Shown: in pieces, positions 35,140 through 44,660 of the stretch
Layout: each line of letters opens with the position of its first letter
How positions within the stretch are numbered: position 1 is the first letter of the stretch
Assembly (NCBI RefSeq): GCF_014705655.1
Contig: NZ_JACXIY010000001.1
Span: forward strand, 62,001 to 126,000
Direction: 5' to 3'
DNA length: 64,000 bases
From: Paenibacillus arenilitoris
GTDB lineage: Bacteria; Bacillota; Bacilli; Paenibacillales; Paenibacillaceae
Made by a program: the position numbers and the translations under genes
Notes under the pieces: generated by a model
Told to the model about the DNA's origin: nothing
The model's input: the letters and a program-made list of their open reading frames with translations, nothing else
The model's database searches: none

Positions 35140-36990
35140 ATGTATAACATTAACCGATACGAAAGCTTCGAAGAGCAAGGGGCATTTCTAACGCCGGATA
35201 CCCGAATCGAAAGCGGCAGCGAGGTTGTGCGCCGAATGGCATTCCAAGCGACGAGCAAAGAGCGCAAGCCGAATTTCGTCAAGACGGTCCGGTTCATAGA
35301 GGCGTGGAACGAGCAGATTGCCGATCGAATCAAAGAACGGTTCGGCGTGTCCGCCCTCGAAGATGAGGACGGGTACGCGATCGAATCCGGAGAGGACGAG
35401 GTACTCGTCTACGCCATGAGCGTCAGGGGGCTCGTGTATGGCGCTTGCACGCTTCGTCAGATCGGAGAGGACGGATTCGTAAGGAAGGGGCTCGTCTATA
35501 ATGTGCCTCTCTGCTCCTATCGCGGATTGAAAGTGTATCTTCCCGCGCCGGATGACGTTGATTTTTTTAAAGCGTTTATCGATATGGCCTGTTATTACCG
35601 TTACAACAAAATCATCGTCGAAGTCGGCGGCGCGATGGAATATAAGCGACATCCCGAGATCAACGAAGGATGGGTCGAATATTGCGACGAGATGCGCGAA
35701 TATTCGGGCAAAACGGTGGATGTCCAACGACGTTTCGCATGGGGGAAAAATTCGATTCATTGCGAGAACGGCGGCGGGCGGTGGCTGACGCAGGATAAAG
35801 TCAAGGAGCTGGTCGTCTATTGCAGGGACAGAGGGCTGGACGTGATCCCGGAGGTGCCCTGCCTGAGCCATTCCGATTATTTGCTGCTCCGTCATCCCGA
35901 GCTGGCCGAGCGCCGGAACGATCCGTATCCGGACACGTATTGCCCCTCCAATCCGGGGAGCTACGACCTGTTGTTCGATGTGCTCGACGAAGTGGCGGAG
36001 GCGTTCGAGCCCGAGACGGTCCATATCGGTCATGATGAATATTATTCCATTGCGGTTTGCGACGCGTGCAAGGGAAAAGAAGCCGCGGAAATCTATACCG
36101 AGGATATTACGAAGATTCGCGATTATTTGGCCGGCAAAGGGATTCGCGTCATGATGTGGGGCGACAAGCTTCTGAACAGCGTCGGCAAAGACGGGGTGCG
36201 GTACGGCGGGGCGGCGAATCCCGCAACTTACGGGGCGATCGATCGTATTCCCGGAGACATCGAGGTCATGCACTGGTACTGGTCCATCCACAGGGATTTC
36301 GATGAGCAATTCCATAAGCGCGGATTGACGGTCGTGTACGGCAATTTCGAAGGGCCGGGAATCCCGGAATGGAGCCGGCGTATCGCGCAAGGAGTCCCGG
36401 GAGCCAGCCTGTCGAACTGGAGCGCGTTAAACGAAAACTACATGCAGCGGAACGGGATCTTTTTCAATATGGCGTATGCGTCCCGCATGTTCTGGATAGA
36501 TGAATACGATGAAACCCGGTTTCCGGTTATGGCGGCGGACACCTTCGCGGAGCTCTTCCGCTACAAGAATCGGGACATCCTGTCGGGGCCGCATATCGAG
36601 ATCGTTCACGCTACGAATTTTTACCGCGAATTTGAGTTTTTCTTTGACGGCAAATTTCTCGAGCCGGATACGGACCATCTCGGGCAATACCGGATGACAT
36701 TCGAGGACGGCGCCGAAGTGAGCTGTTCCGTCGATTACGGCACGAACATATCCGGCATGGACCGATCCTGGACGCTGCGAATGGCGGAAGCTTTCGACTG
36801 CTACGAATTCGACCGGTCGCTGATCGAGGTTTCGTACGCCGCGCTTCCGATTCGCGAAGGCTCGAAAACCTGGTATGCGATAGTGATCGCCAACCCGTTT
36901 CCGGGCAAAAAAATGACAAGCATCGAATTTGTGCCGAAGCGGGGCCTGAAGGCCGATGTCATGCTGAAAAAAGTGACGGTAAACCATTAA
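35140..36990 (+). CDS. GH20-family glycosidase (beta-N-acetylhexosaminidase-like)
   Basis: ATG 35140 follows AGGAGG. The 616-residue protein has no signal peptide. An N-terminal alpha/beta GH20b-like domain (about 1-120) precedes a TIM-barrel with the GH20 signature HIGHDEYY, where D299-E300 is the catalytic pair for substrate-assisted cleavage. Family members remove terminal GlcNAc or GalNAc. A C-terminal region (about 450-616) is not diagnostic. Together with the GH78 and GH123-like genes that follow it suggests a rhamnose- and hexosamine-containing glycan cut in the cytoplasm. Some GH20 relatives have other specificities, so the sugar is not certain. Confidence 0.82.
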   Translation: MYNINRYESFEEQGAFLTPDTRIESGSEVVRRMAFQATSKERKPNFVKTVRFIEAWNEQIADRIKERFGVSALEDEDGYAIESGEDEVLVYAMSVRGLVYGACTLRQIGEDGFVRKGLVYNVPLCSYRGLKVYLPAPDDVDFFKAFIDMACYYRYNKIIVEVGGAMEYKRHPEINEGWVEYCDEMREYSGKTVDVQRRFAWGKNSIHCENGGGRWLTQDKVKELVVYCRDRGLDVIPEVPCLSHSDYLLLRHPELAERRNDPYPDTYCPSNPGSYDLLFDVLDEVAEAFEPETVHIGHDEYYSIAVCDACKGKEAAEIYTEDITKIRDYLAGKGIRVMMWGDKLLNSVGKDGVRYGGAANPATYGAIDRIPGDIEVMHWYWSIHRDFDEQFHKRGLTVVYGNFEGPGIPEWSRRIAQGVPGASLSNWSALNENYMQRNGIFFNMAYASRMFWIDEYDETRFPVMAADTFAELFRYKNRDILSGPHIEIVHATNFYREFEFFFDGKFLEPDTDHLGQYRMTFEDGAEVSCSVDYGTNISGMDRSWTLRMAEAFDCYEFDRSLIEVSYAALPIREGSKTWYAIVIANPFPGKKMTSIEFVPKRGLKADVMLKKVTVNH

Positions 36991-37009
36991 TCAAAAGGAT
37001 GGATGACGG

Positions 37010-39712
37010 ATGGAACAATCGCTTCGAATCGCGAAGCTTCAAGTCGAATATATGGAAAATCCTATCGCCGTTGACAAGGAGCGTCCCCGTTTCAGCTGGG
37101 GGTTCGCACCGGCCAAGGAGCGCGGGCTGAGCCAATCCGCTTACCAGATTGTCGTGGCATCCGCCGAGGAAAAGCTTGCGGACGGCGCTGCGGATGTATG
37201 GGACAGCGGCAAGGTTCGATCGAACCGGAACCGAAACGTCGCATATGAAGGACCTGCTCTGCAATCCGCCAAGCGTTACTACTGGAAAGTCAAGGTGTGG
37301 GACGCCGCAGGCAGCGTCTCGCCGTATAGCGAGGCGGGGACCTGGGATATGGCTTTGCTTGGGCCGGAGGATTGGCAGGCACGGTGGATCGGTGTAACGG
37401 CAAGCGACAAGGAGGCATGGGCAGAGGAGGGGGCGTTCGGACCGAAGGATCCGCTGCCTCTGTTCCGGACGACGTTCCGGGTCGGCAAGGAAGTGTCGCG
37501 GGCGAAAGCTTATATTTGCGGATTGGGCCATTATGAAATGAGGTTGAACGGCGAGAAGGTCGGGGACCAAGTACTCGATACCGGATGGACCGATTACAAC
37601 CGCACCTGCCTTTACACGGTATTGGATGCGGCTCCGTATTTGCAAACCGGGGATAATGCCGTAGGCATCCTGCTCGGCAACGGCTTTTATAATGTGACCG
37701 GCGGACGGTACGCCAAATACAAGGGCAGCTACGGCGATCCGAAGCTGATCATGCAGCTGGAAGTGGAATATGCGGATGGAGAGGTTCAGCGGATCGTCAG
37801 CGGGGAAGGGTGGACGATCGGCAGAAGCCCGATTACGTTCTCTTGCATCTATGGCGGAGAGGATTACAATGCGCTTCTGGAGCAAGCGGGCTGGGATCGG
37901 GCCGAGTTCGCCGAGGACGGAAGATGGCGGAAAGCGAGCGTTGTTCCGGCGCCCAGAGGGAAGCTTGCGCTGCAAAATCTTCGCCCGAATAAGGTGACGC
38001 ATCGTTTTGCGCCTGTCAAGGTAAGCGAAAGCCCGCAGGGCGCGTATGTGTACGATCTTGGCCAGAACTTCTCGGGCTGGGTTCGGATTGCCGTGAAAGG
38101 CGCGCCGGGCTCGACGATCACGCTGAAACCGGGCGAGCTGCTCCAACCGCAAGGCGATGTGAATCAGGCATGGAATGTCTCGTTTTCCTATACGCTGAGC
38201 GGCGAAGGCGAAGAAATTTGGGCGCCCCGGTTTACGTATACGGGCTTCCGTTATCTTTCGGTGGAAGGCGCGGTGCCGGTCGAACTCATCCCGGAAGCCG
38301 GGAACGACGAGCTGCCGGTCATGCTGCGATTGGAAGGTCAAATGATCGGTCCGGATGTTGCGACGGCAGGCTCCTTCTCCTGCTCGAATACCATGTGGAA
38401 TAAAATCCATGAAATGATCAACTGGGCCATATTGAGCAACATGAAGAGCGTCCTGACCGATTGTCCGCATCGGGAGAAATTGGGCTGGCTCGAAGAGACG
38501 CATCTGATGGGTCCTTCGATTATGTACAACTATTATGTTCCCGAACTGTACCGGAAGATTATCGACGATATGCGGGATGCGCAGCTGGACAACGGACTCG
38601 TTCCCGACATCGCTCCGGAGTATACCGTATTCGATCACGATTTCCGGGATTCTCCGGAGTGGGGCAGCGCCTACATCATCGCGACCTGGTATGCCTATAA
38701 CTGGTATCAGGATCGCGAGCTGCTGGAGCAGCATTACGAGGGCATGAAGAACTATGTCGGGTACTTGTCCGGCAAGGCGGATCGTCATATCGTCAGCCAT
38801 GGACTTGGAGACTGGTGCGATGTCGGTCCCAACCCGGGCTATCCTCAGAATACGCCGATCCCCGTAACGGCAACCGCGATGTACTACTATGTCGCGGACA
38901 TTATGAAGAAGGTTTCGGACATCGTTGGAAGAGAAGAAGATTCGCGGTATTTCGCGGATTTGGCGGAACGGATCAAGGACGCCTATAACGCAAATTTTCT
39001 GGACGGCGAAACGCTTCAATACGCATCCGGAAGCCAGACCTCCAACGCGATGCCGCTTGCGCTCGGCATGGTGCCGGAGGGACTTGAGGACACCATTGCC
39101 CGCAATCTCCTCGATGACATTCGGAAGAGAGGCAACAGCTTGTCCGGAGGCGATGTCGGCTTCCGCTATTTGCTCATGGCGTTAACGAAATTCGATCAGC
39201 CGGAGGCGGTCGCGGACATGCTGCTCAAAACCGACAACCCGAGCTACGGCTACCAGGTGGCCCATGGCGCGACGACGCTGACGGAGCTGTGGGACGGACC
39301 GACTTTCGGCCTTTCGCAAAACCATTTTATGCTTGGCCATGCGGAAGAGTGGTTCTACGCGGCGTTGGCGGGCATCCAAATCGATTATGAGTCTCCCCGC
39401 TTCAACGAGGTTCGGATTCAGCCTCATCTTGTCGGAGGCGTAGAGTGGGTGAGCGCGCATCACGACCTGTGCGAAGGACGGGTAGAGGTGCAATGGCGGC
39501 TTAAGCGTCCGGATCATTGGAAGCTGGACGTTGCGATCCCCGTCAACACGACGGCGATCGTCCATATTCCGAAATTTGGCGAGTGCTCCATTCTTGAAAG
39601 CGGAAATCCGCTTCATAGCGCGAAGGATATCGAATGGCTGGGCGAGAGGGGAGCAAGTAGGGTGGTCAAGGTAGGATCGGGAACTTATTCTTTCGAGGTG
39701 ATTGGCGAATGA
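37010..39712 (+). CDS. GH78 alpha-L-rhamnosidase
   Basis: The 900-residue protein has the layout of bacterial alpha-L-rhamnosidases: an N-terminal fibronectin-like domain (LQVEYMENPIAVDKERPRFS), a beta-sandwich with rhamnose-binding features, an (alpha/alpha)6 barrel with TDCPHREKLGW near residue 484, and ELWDG near 760, whose glutamate is the expected catalytic base. It has no signal peptide. It follows the GH20 gene by 19 bp and overlaps the next gene by 4 bp. GH78 enzymes release terminal rhamnose from pectic or other plant and bacterial glycans. An antisense open frame on the other strand is a composition artefact. Confidence 0.92.
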   Translation: MEQSLRIAKLQVEYMENPIAVDKERPRFSWGFAPAKERGLSQSAYQIVVASAEEKLADGAADVWDSGKVRSNRNRNVAYEGPALQSAKRYYWKVKVWDAAGSVSPYSEAGTWDMALLGPEDWQARWIGVTASDKEAWAEEGAFGPKDPLPLFRTTFRVGKEVSRAKAYICGLGHYEMRLNGEKVGDQVLDTGWTDYNRTCLYTVLDAAPYLQTGDNAVGILLGNGFYNVTGGRYAKYKGSYGDPKLIMQLEVEYADGEVQRIVSGEGWTIGRSPITFSCIYGGEDYNALLEQAGWDRAEFAEDGRWRKASVVPAPRGKLALQNLRPNKVTHRFAPVKVSESPQGAYVYDLGQNFSGWVRIAVKGAPGSTITLKPGELLQPQGDVNQAWNVSFSYTLSGEGEEIWAPRFTYTGFRYLSVEGAVPVELIPEAGNDELPVMLRLEGQMIGPDVATAGSFSCSNTMWNKIHEMINWAILSNMKSVLTDCPHREKLGWLEETHLMGPSIMYNYYVPELYRKIIDDMRDAQLDNGLVPDIAPEYTVFDHDFRDSPEWGSAYIIATWYAYNWYQDRELLEQHYEGMKNYVGYLSGKADRHIVSHGLGDWCDVGPNPGYPQNTPIPVTATAMYYYVADIMKKVSDIVGREEDSRYFADLAERIKDAYNANFLDGETLQYASGSQTSNAMPLALGMVPEGLEDTIARNLLDDIRKRGNSLSGGDVGFRYLLMALTKFDQPEAVADMLLKTDNPSYGYQVAHGATTLTELWDGPTFGLSQNHFMLGHAEEWFYAALAGIQIDYESPRFNEVRIQPHLVGGVEWVSAHHDLCEGRVEVQWRLKRPDHWKLDVAIPVNTTAIVHIPKFGECSILESGNPLHSAKDIEWLGERGASRVVKVGSGTYSFEVIGE

Positions 39713-41349
39713 ACGGATTCGAAACCAGGTGTTTAAGTTCATTAACGAAAGTATTTGCGGACGAGGAGCTGCAGGATAAGGCGTTCAATCAAGGCTCCGC
39801 GTTGCTTGACGAAACGTTTTCCTTTCAAATCGCTTTCCGGTCGAGCCGTGTCATGCGGCCGGTGCGCGTGGCCGTCAAGTCCGATCTGTCACGGATTACC
39901 GTCCGCACGGTCGGGCTGGTGCCTTCCGAATTTCCGTGCTATCCCGATCACGACGAGCACATTGTTCGCCGGACGCCGGGCTTGTACCCGGATCCGCTGT
40001 TCCCGGTTCAATCGGAGGGGGTTACGGCCGTTCCCGGTCAGTGGCGTTCGATCTGGGTTACGGTCGATCTTGCGGGCGAGACGAAGCCGGGGGATTACGA
40101 GATCGAGGTTCGCTTTGAACTGGACTCCGGCGAGGAGTTAGGCAAGGAATGCCTCGAGCTCGAAGTGTTCGCCGACAAACTGCCCGAGCAGCGGCTCATT
40201 CACACGGAATGGTTCCATTGCGATTGTTTGGCTACGTATTATGGGGTTGACGTATTCAGCGAGGAGCACTGGGAGCTGATCGAAAAGTATGTGCATACCG
40301 CCGTAACGCATGGCGTCAATATGTTGCTTACGCCGCTGTTTACCCCTCCGCTCGACACCGAAGTCGGCGGCGAAAGGCCGACCGTACAGCTGGTGGATGT
40401 GGAGAAGACGGGCGATACCTACCGCTTCGGCTTCGACAGACTGGAACGCTGGATCCGGATGTGCGGCGACAAAGGAATCCGCTATTTTGAATTTTCGCAT
40501 CTGTTTACGCAGTGGGGAGCCAAGCACGCACCGAAAATCGTGGCCACGGTCGAGGGGGAGAGGAAGAAGATTTTCGGCTGGGAGACCGAAGCATCCGGCG
40601 ATGCGTACAGGAGCTTTCTGTCGCAGTTTTTGCCGGAACTCACTTCATTCCTGCATGCCCATCGTTTGGAGGAACGCAGCTATTTTCACGTGTCCGACGA
40701 GCCGAATCCCGCGCATCTGGAGCAATATCAATCGGCGGTCGAGATGATCCGCGGTTATTTATCCGATTTCCCGGTCATCGATGCGCTGTCCGATTATGAA
40801 TTTTACGAGAAAGGTCTTGTGAAGAATCCGATTCCGGCGACCAATCATATCGAGCCCTTCCTGGAGCATGGCGTACCCGATCTATGGACGTATTATTGCT
40901 GCGGACAGTATAAGGAAGTTTCCAACCGCTTCTTCCATATGCCGTCGGCCCGGAACCGGATTCTGGGCATGCAGCTCTACAAGTTCAATATGAAAGGGTT
41001 CCTGCACTGGGGGTATAACTTCTGGTACTCCTTTCTGTCGCGCAAGCCGATCGATCCGTTCAAAACGACGGATGCGGATTATGCTTTCCCTTCCGGAGAC
41101 GCTTTCGTCGTGTACCCGGGCCCGGAAGGCCCGATCGAATCGCTCAGGCTCGAGGTGTTCCGCGAAGCTTTGCAGGATTTAAGAGCGCTGCGGCTGCTGG
41201 AGGACCGGATCGGCAGGGAGAACACCTTGGAGCTGCTGGAGGAGGGGCTTCGTCAGCCTCTTACCTTCTCGGAGTATCCAAGAGATCCGGAATGGCTCCT
41301 GTCGAAGAGAGAGACGATCAATCGTAAAATCAATGAATGCCGTTCGTGA
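39709..41349 (+). CDS. GH123-like/DUF4091 glycosidase
   Basis: It starts at ATG 39709 in an ATGA overlap with the rhamnosidase gene. The 546-residue protein has an N-terminal beta-sandwich (about 1-160) and a TIM-barrel with an acidic pair D330-E331 in HVSDEPNP, matching the catalytic Asp-Glu pair of GH123 beta-N-acetylgalactosaminidases. The C-terminal stretch with FLHWGYNFWY is typical of DUF4091 proteins. There is no signal peptide. Beta-GalNAc cleavage is the family expectation, not proven for this branch. Confidence 0.78.
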   Translation: MNGFETRCLSSLTKVFADEELQDKAFNQGSALLDETFSFQIAFRSSRVMRPVRVAVKSDLSRITVRTVGLVPSEFPCYPDHDEHIVRRTPGLYPDPLFPVQSEGVTAVPGQWRSIWVTVDLAGETKPGDYEIEVRFELDSGEELGKECLELEVFADKLPEQRLIHTEWFHCDCLATYYGVDVFSEEHWELIEKYVHTAVTHGVNMLLTPLFTPPLDTEVGGERPTVQLVDVEKTGDTYRFGFDRLERWIRMCGDKGIRYFEFSHLFTQWGAKHAPKIVATVEGERKKIFGWETEASGDAYRSFLSQFLPELTSFLHAHRLEERSYFHVSDEPNPAHLEQYQSAVEMIRGYLSDFPVIDALSDYEFYEKGLVKNPIPATNHIEPFLEHGVPDLWTYYCCGQYKEVSNRFFHMPSARNRILGMQLYKFNMKGFLHWGYNFWYSFLSRKPIDPFKTTDADYAFPSGDAFVVYPGPEGPIESLRLEVFREALQDLRALRLLEDRIGRENTLELLEEGLRQPLTFSEYPRDPEWLLSKRETINRKINECRS

Positions 41350-41394
41350 TTCGGCAAGCTCTTTGCACATACAAGCGAAATGGAGACGATGTCG

Positions 41395-42891
41395 ATGTTT
41401 CAACCAATAAAGCCGGCAAAACAACCGAGAATCGGATTGTACACGGTTGGCTTAGAAGCGTATTGGAGCCAATTTCCGGGATTGCGGGAACGGCTGCTGG
41501 AATATAACGCCTTCATCGAGAGACGGATGTCGGCTTGGGGAATCGTCCGCAATTACGGACTGGCGGATACGGAGGGAAGCGCCAGAAGGGCGGGAGAGTG
41601 GTTTAACGCGGAAAATGTCGATCTCGTTTTTTGCCATGCTGCGACCTATACGACGAGCTCCGCCGTGCTGCCCGTGCATCAAATCAACAAAGCGCCGGTT
41701 GTCTTCCTGAATCTGCAGCCTGCCGCGCGGCTGAATTACGAGCGCTCGACGACCGGCGAATGGCTGGCGCATTGCGGCGCTTGTCCGGTTCCCGAATTTT
41801 CCAACGCCTTGGGCCGCGCCGGGATCCCGTTCCGCGTCGTGAACGGGCTCCTCGGGCTCGATTATACCCCTTCCGTTTCCTTGACGGACGAATCGACGCA
41901 CGAACGCCCGGAAGCGATTCGGGCGTGGAAGGAAATCGAGGAATGGGTCAACGCGGCGGGCGTAACCCGGACGATGCGTCATAGCCGATTCGGTTTTTTG
42001 GGGAATACGTACAGCGGCATGCTCGATATGTACAGCGATTTCACCATGATGCAAGCGCAAACGGGGCTGCATGTGGAAGTGCTGGAAATGTGCGACTTGG
42101 ATCGTCTTCTTCGCGGCGTGACGGCGGAAGAGACGAAAGCGAAACGGGATCAAGTCTATGACATGTTCCAAATAAGCGGCGATTCGCCCTCCGATCCGAT
42201 CGCGAAGAAGCCTACGGAGGAGCAGATGGAATGGTCATGCAAAGTCGCGGTCGCCCAGGAGAAGCTTGTGCGGGAATATGACTTGGACGCTTTAACGTAC
42301 TATTACCACGGGGCCCCGGGCGGAGCATACGAGAAGCTTCAGGGCGGCGGTATTGTCGGACACTCCTTGCTGACCGCACAAGGCATCCCGTGCGCCGGAG
42401 AAGGGGACTTAAAGACGGCGGTCGCGATGAAGGTGTGCGATATTTTAGGCACCGGGGGAAGCTTCTCGGAGATTGTCGTCGCGGATTATATCGACGGCAC
42501 GATTCTCCTCGGACATGACGGACCGTTCCACATTGCTATCTCGCAGGGAAAACCGATCTTGCGGGGCATGGGGCTTTACCACGGGAAGCAGGGGACCGGC
42601 GTATCCGTGGAGGCGAAGGTGAGGTCGGGCTCTATTACGACATTGAACTTGACGCAGACCGCAGAGGGACGGCTCAAGTGGATCGTAAGCGAAGGCATGT
42701 CGACGGAAGGCCCGATTATGCGAATCGGAAACACGCAGACTCCCGTCAAATTCCGAACGCATCCGGACGAATATATGGCGCGTTGGTTCGCCGAGGCGCC
42801 TACGCATCATTGCGCGATGTCGGTCGGCCGCAACGCTTCGGTATTCGAGAAAATCGCCGTCCTCATGAATGTGGACTGCGTCACGCTATAA
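41395..42891 (+). CDS. L-fucose/L-arabinose isomerase-family protein
   Basis: I start at ATG 41395, for which GGAG lies 9 nt upstream; ATGs at 41380 and 41389 are poorer. The 498-residue protein matches the AraA/FucI fold, with AGEGDLKTAVAM and LLGHDGPFH in the places of the metal-binding glutamate and histidine. It ends HCAMSVGRNASVFEKIAVLM, typical of the family. Its place behind the GH78 gene suggests isomerisation of a released deoxyhexose or pentose, such as rhamnose or arabinose. No matching kinase lies beside it. Confidence 0.8.
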   Translation: MFQPIKPAKQPRIGLYTVGLEAYWSQFPGLRERLLEYNAFIERRMSAWGIVRNYGLADTEGSARRAGEWFNAENVDLVFCHAATYTTSSAVLPVHQINKAPVVFLNLQPAARLNYERSTTGEWLAHCGACPVPEFSNALGRAGIPFRVVNGLLGLDYTPSVSLTDESTHERPEAIRAWKEIEEWVNAAGVTRTMRHSRFGFLGNTYSGMLDMYSDFTMMQAQTGLHVEVLEMCDLDRLLRGVTAEETKAKRDQVYDMFQISGDSPSDPIAKKPTEEQMEWSCKVAVAQEKLVREYDLDALTYYYHGAPGGAYEKLQGGGIVGHSLLTAQGIPCAGEGDLKTAVAMKVCDILGTGGSFSEIVVADYIDGTILLGHDGPFHIAISQGKPILRGMGLYHGKQGTGVSVEAKVRSGSITTLNLTQTAEGRLKWIVSEGMSTEGPIMRIGNTQTPVKFRTHPDEYMARWFAEAPTHHCAMSVGRNASVFEKIAVLMNVDCVTL

Positions 42892-42956
42892 GTAAACAGA
42901 AGATACCGGAAGTAAACGTCTCCCACTATCAGCAAGGACCCTACCGCAAATAAGCT
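42892..42956 (+). promoter_or_regulatory. Copy 3 of the conserved 37-bp operator, with weak -10 box
   Basis: Positions 42892-42928 align without gaps to the copies at 27805 and 33171: GTAAACAGAAGATAC, GTAAA 20 bp after the first, and CCCACTA. TAAGCT at 42951, 22 bp downstream, sits where the other copies have TATAAT and TACAAT. The element begins right after the stop of the isomerase gene and would drive the second binding protein. Confidence 0.75.
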
Positions 42957-42995
42957 TGAAGGGAAGCTGCAAATTAGGGGAGGTTGAAGAAGAAC

Positions 42996-44660
42996 ATGAG
43001 ATCGAAGTGGAAATTTTCTTTGTTGTTGTTATCCGTGCTGGCATTGTCGGCAACCGCCGCGTGCTCCGGCAGCGAGGCGGGCAAGGAAACGGCGGATGCG
43101 GAAGAGACGGGAACCGCAACGGGGAATGTACCTGCAGACGGCGCGAAGAGCGGCGGCCCGCTTGGCAAATACGATCCGCCGATTACGCTGCGCACGACGT
43201 TGACGGACAAAGCGAAGGACTCTCTGGATGCGGGGGATACGCTCGAGAACAACGTCTGGACGCGAGGATATGAGCGGGAGCTTGGCATTAAGGTCACCTA
43301 CGATTGGATCGTGGAAGGCTCGAATGCCGGCGAGAAGATGAACCTTACGCTCGCAAGCGGCGATCTGCCCGATATTCTGGCCGTCAACCAGGCGCAGTAC
43401 AAGCAGCTGCTTGAAGCCGGCCAACTGGCGGACCTGACGGAGGTGTACGAGCAACACGCCTCCGACCTGGTCAAGCAATTTTACGCGATGGGGGCCGACG
43501 GGCTGCAGCCGACGAAGCAAGACGGCAAGCTGTACGGGCTGACGTATTACAGCGGCTCCTACGACACGTCCCCGATGCTGTGGATTCGGACCGACTGGAT
43601 GAAGCAATTGAACCTGGATCCCCCGCAAACGATGGATGACGTCATCGCCATCGCGAAAGCGTTCACCGAGCAGGATCCCGACCGCAACGGGGAGAACGAT
43701 ACGTACGGGCTCGCGCTGAACAAGGGCTTGACGAGCGGCGGCGACATTAATCCGACCGGGTTTATGAACGGGTATCATGCGTATCCCGGCGTGTGGCTCG
43801 AGGACGAATCCGGGGCGCTAGCTTACGGAAGCATTCAACCCGAGATGAGGACGGCTCTGGCCAAGCTTCGGGAGCTTTATGCAGGCGGTTATATCGATCC
43901 GGAATTCGGTACGAAGGATTTGAGCAAATCCGCCGAAACCGTCATGGCGGGCAGGATCGGCCTATTTTTCGGATATATGACCTCGCCCTTCGCGGTCTCG
44001 GGCATGATGAAGGACGGCAGCGAAGCCGACTGGCTCCCGTACCCGATCCCATCCGCGGACGATAAGCCCGCGCTCGTTCAGAACAATATCGATTACGGCG
44101 AAATTTTCGCGGTCCGCAAAGATTACGAGCATCCGGAAGCGCTGATCCAGCTGATGAATTTCCAAGTCGAGAAGAGCTACGGGGAGTCGTCGAAATCCGA
44201 AGCCGCGGCTTCATACTTCGGCAAAGAAGGCTTCGCCCCGGTCAGGCTCCTCCAGCCGAACAAAAATATCGGCATCTACAATCATGTCGTGGATGCGCTC
44301 GAAGTAAACGATCCAAGCGGGCTGAATATCGAAGAAACAAGCTATTACGACGGGATTCAAAGCTATCGCGGCGGAGACCGTTCCGCGTGGTGGTTCGAAC
44401 GCATCTTCGGACCGGATAGCTCGCAAAGCATCATCCAGCACTATATTGACAACGACCTGATCAAGCTTAACGAATTCGTCCATCCTTCGACCGACACGAT
44501 GACCGCCAAGGGGGCGACGCTCGGCAAGCTGGAACTCGAGACGTTCGTGAAGATTATTTACGGTCAAGACCCGATCGAAGCGTTCGATCAATTCGTTAAG
44601 AACTGGAAGGCGCTCGGTGGTGACCAAATGACGAAGGAGGTGAACCAAATCGCGCAATGA
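42996..44660 (+). CDS. Oligosaccharide-binding lipoprotein, second of regulon 2
   Basis: ATG 42996 gives a proper lipoprotein signal (MRSKWKFSLLLLSVLALSA, lipobox TAAC). The earlier TTG at 42984 abuts the AGGGGAGG and is unlikely. The 554-residue product is a close paralogue of the binding protein at 33374, with long shared stretches from KYDPPIT to the end. It has no permease of its own, so it probably uses the permeases at 27931 and 28855. It overlaps the next gene by 4 bp. Confidence 0.88.
   Translation: MRSKWKFSLLLLSVLALSATAACSGSEAGKETADAEETGTATGNVPADGAKSGGPLGKYDPPITLRTTLTDKAKDSLDAGDTLENNVWTRGYERELGIKVTYDWIVEGSNAGEKMNLTLASGDLPDILAVNQAQYKQLLEAGQLADLTEVYEQHASDLVKQFYAMGADGLQPTKQDGKLYGLTYYSGSYDTSPMLWIRTDWMKQLNLDPPQTMDDVIAIAKAFTEQDPDRNGENDTYGLALNKGLTSGGDINPTGFMNGYHAYPGVWLEDESGALAYGSIQPEMRTALAKLRELYAGGYIDPEFGTKDLSKSAETVMAGRIGLFFGYMTSPFAVSGMMKDGSEADWLPYPIPSADDKPALVQNNIDYGEIFAVRKDYEHPEALIQLMNFQVEKSYGESSKSEAAASYFGKEGFAPVRLLQPNKNIGIYNHVVDALEVNDPSGLNIEETSYYDGIQSYRGGDRSAWWFERIFGPDSSQSIIQHYIDNDLIKLNEFVHPSTDTMTAKGATLGKLELETFVKIIYGQDPIEAFDQFVKNWKALGGDQMTKEVNQIAQ

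Noticed and set aside
36959..39019. Long open frame on the minus strand, opposite the rhamnosidase gene
   Set aside because: It lies wholly antisense to a gene with clear GH78 motifs, has no ribosome binding site and shows no domain pattern. It reflects the codon and GC bias of the true gene.
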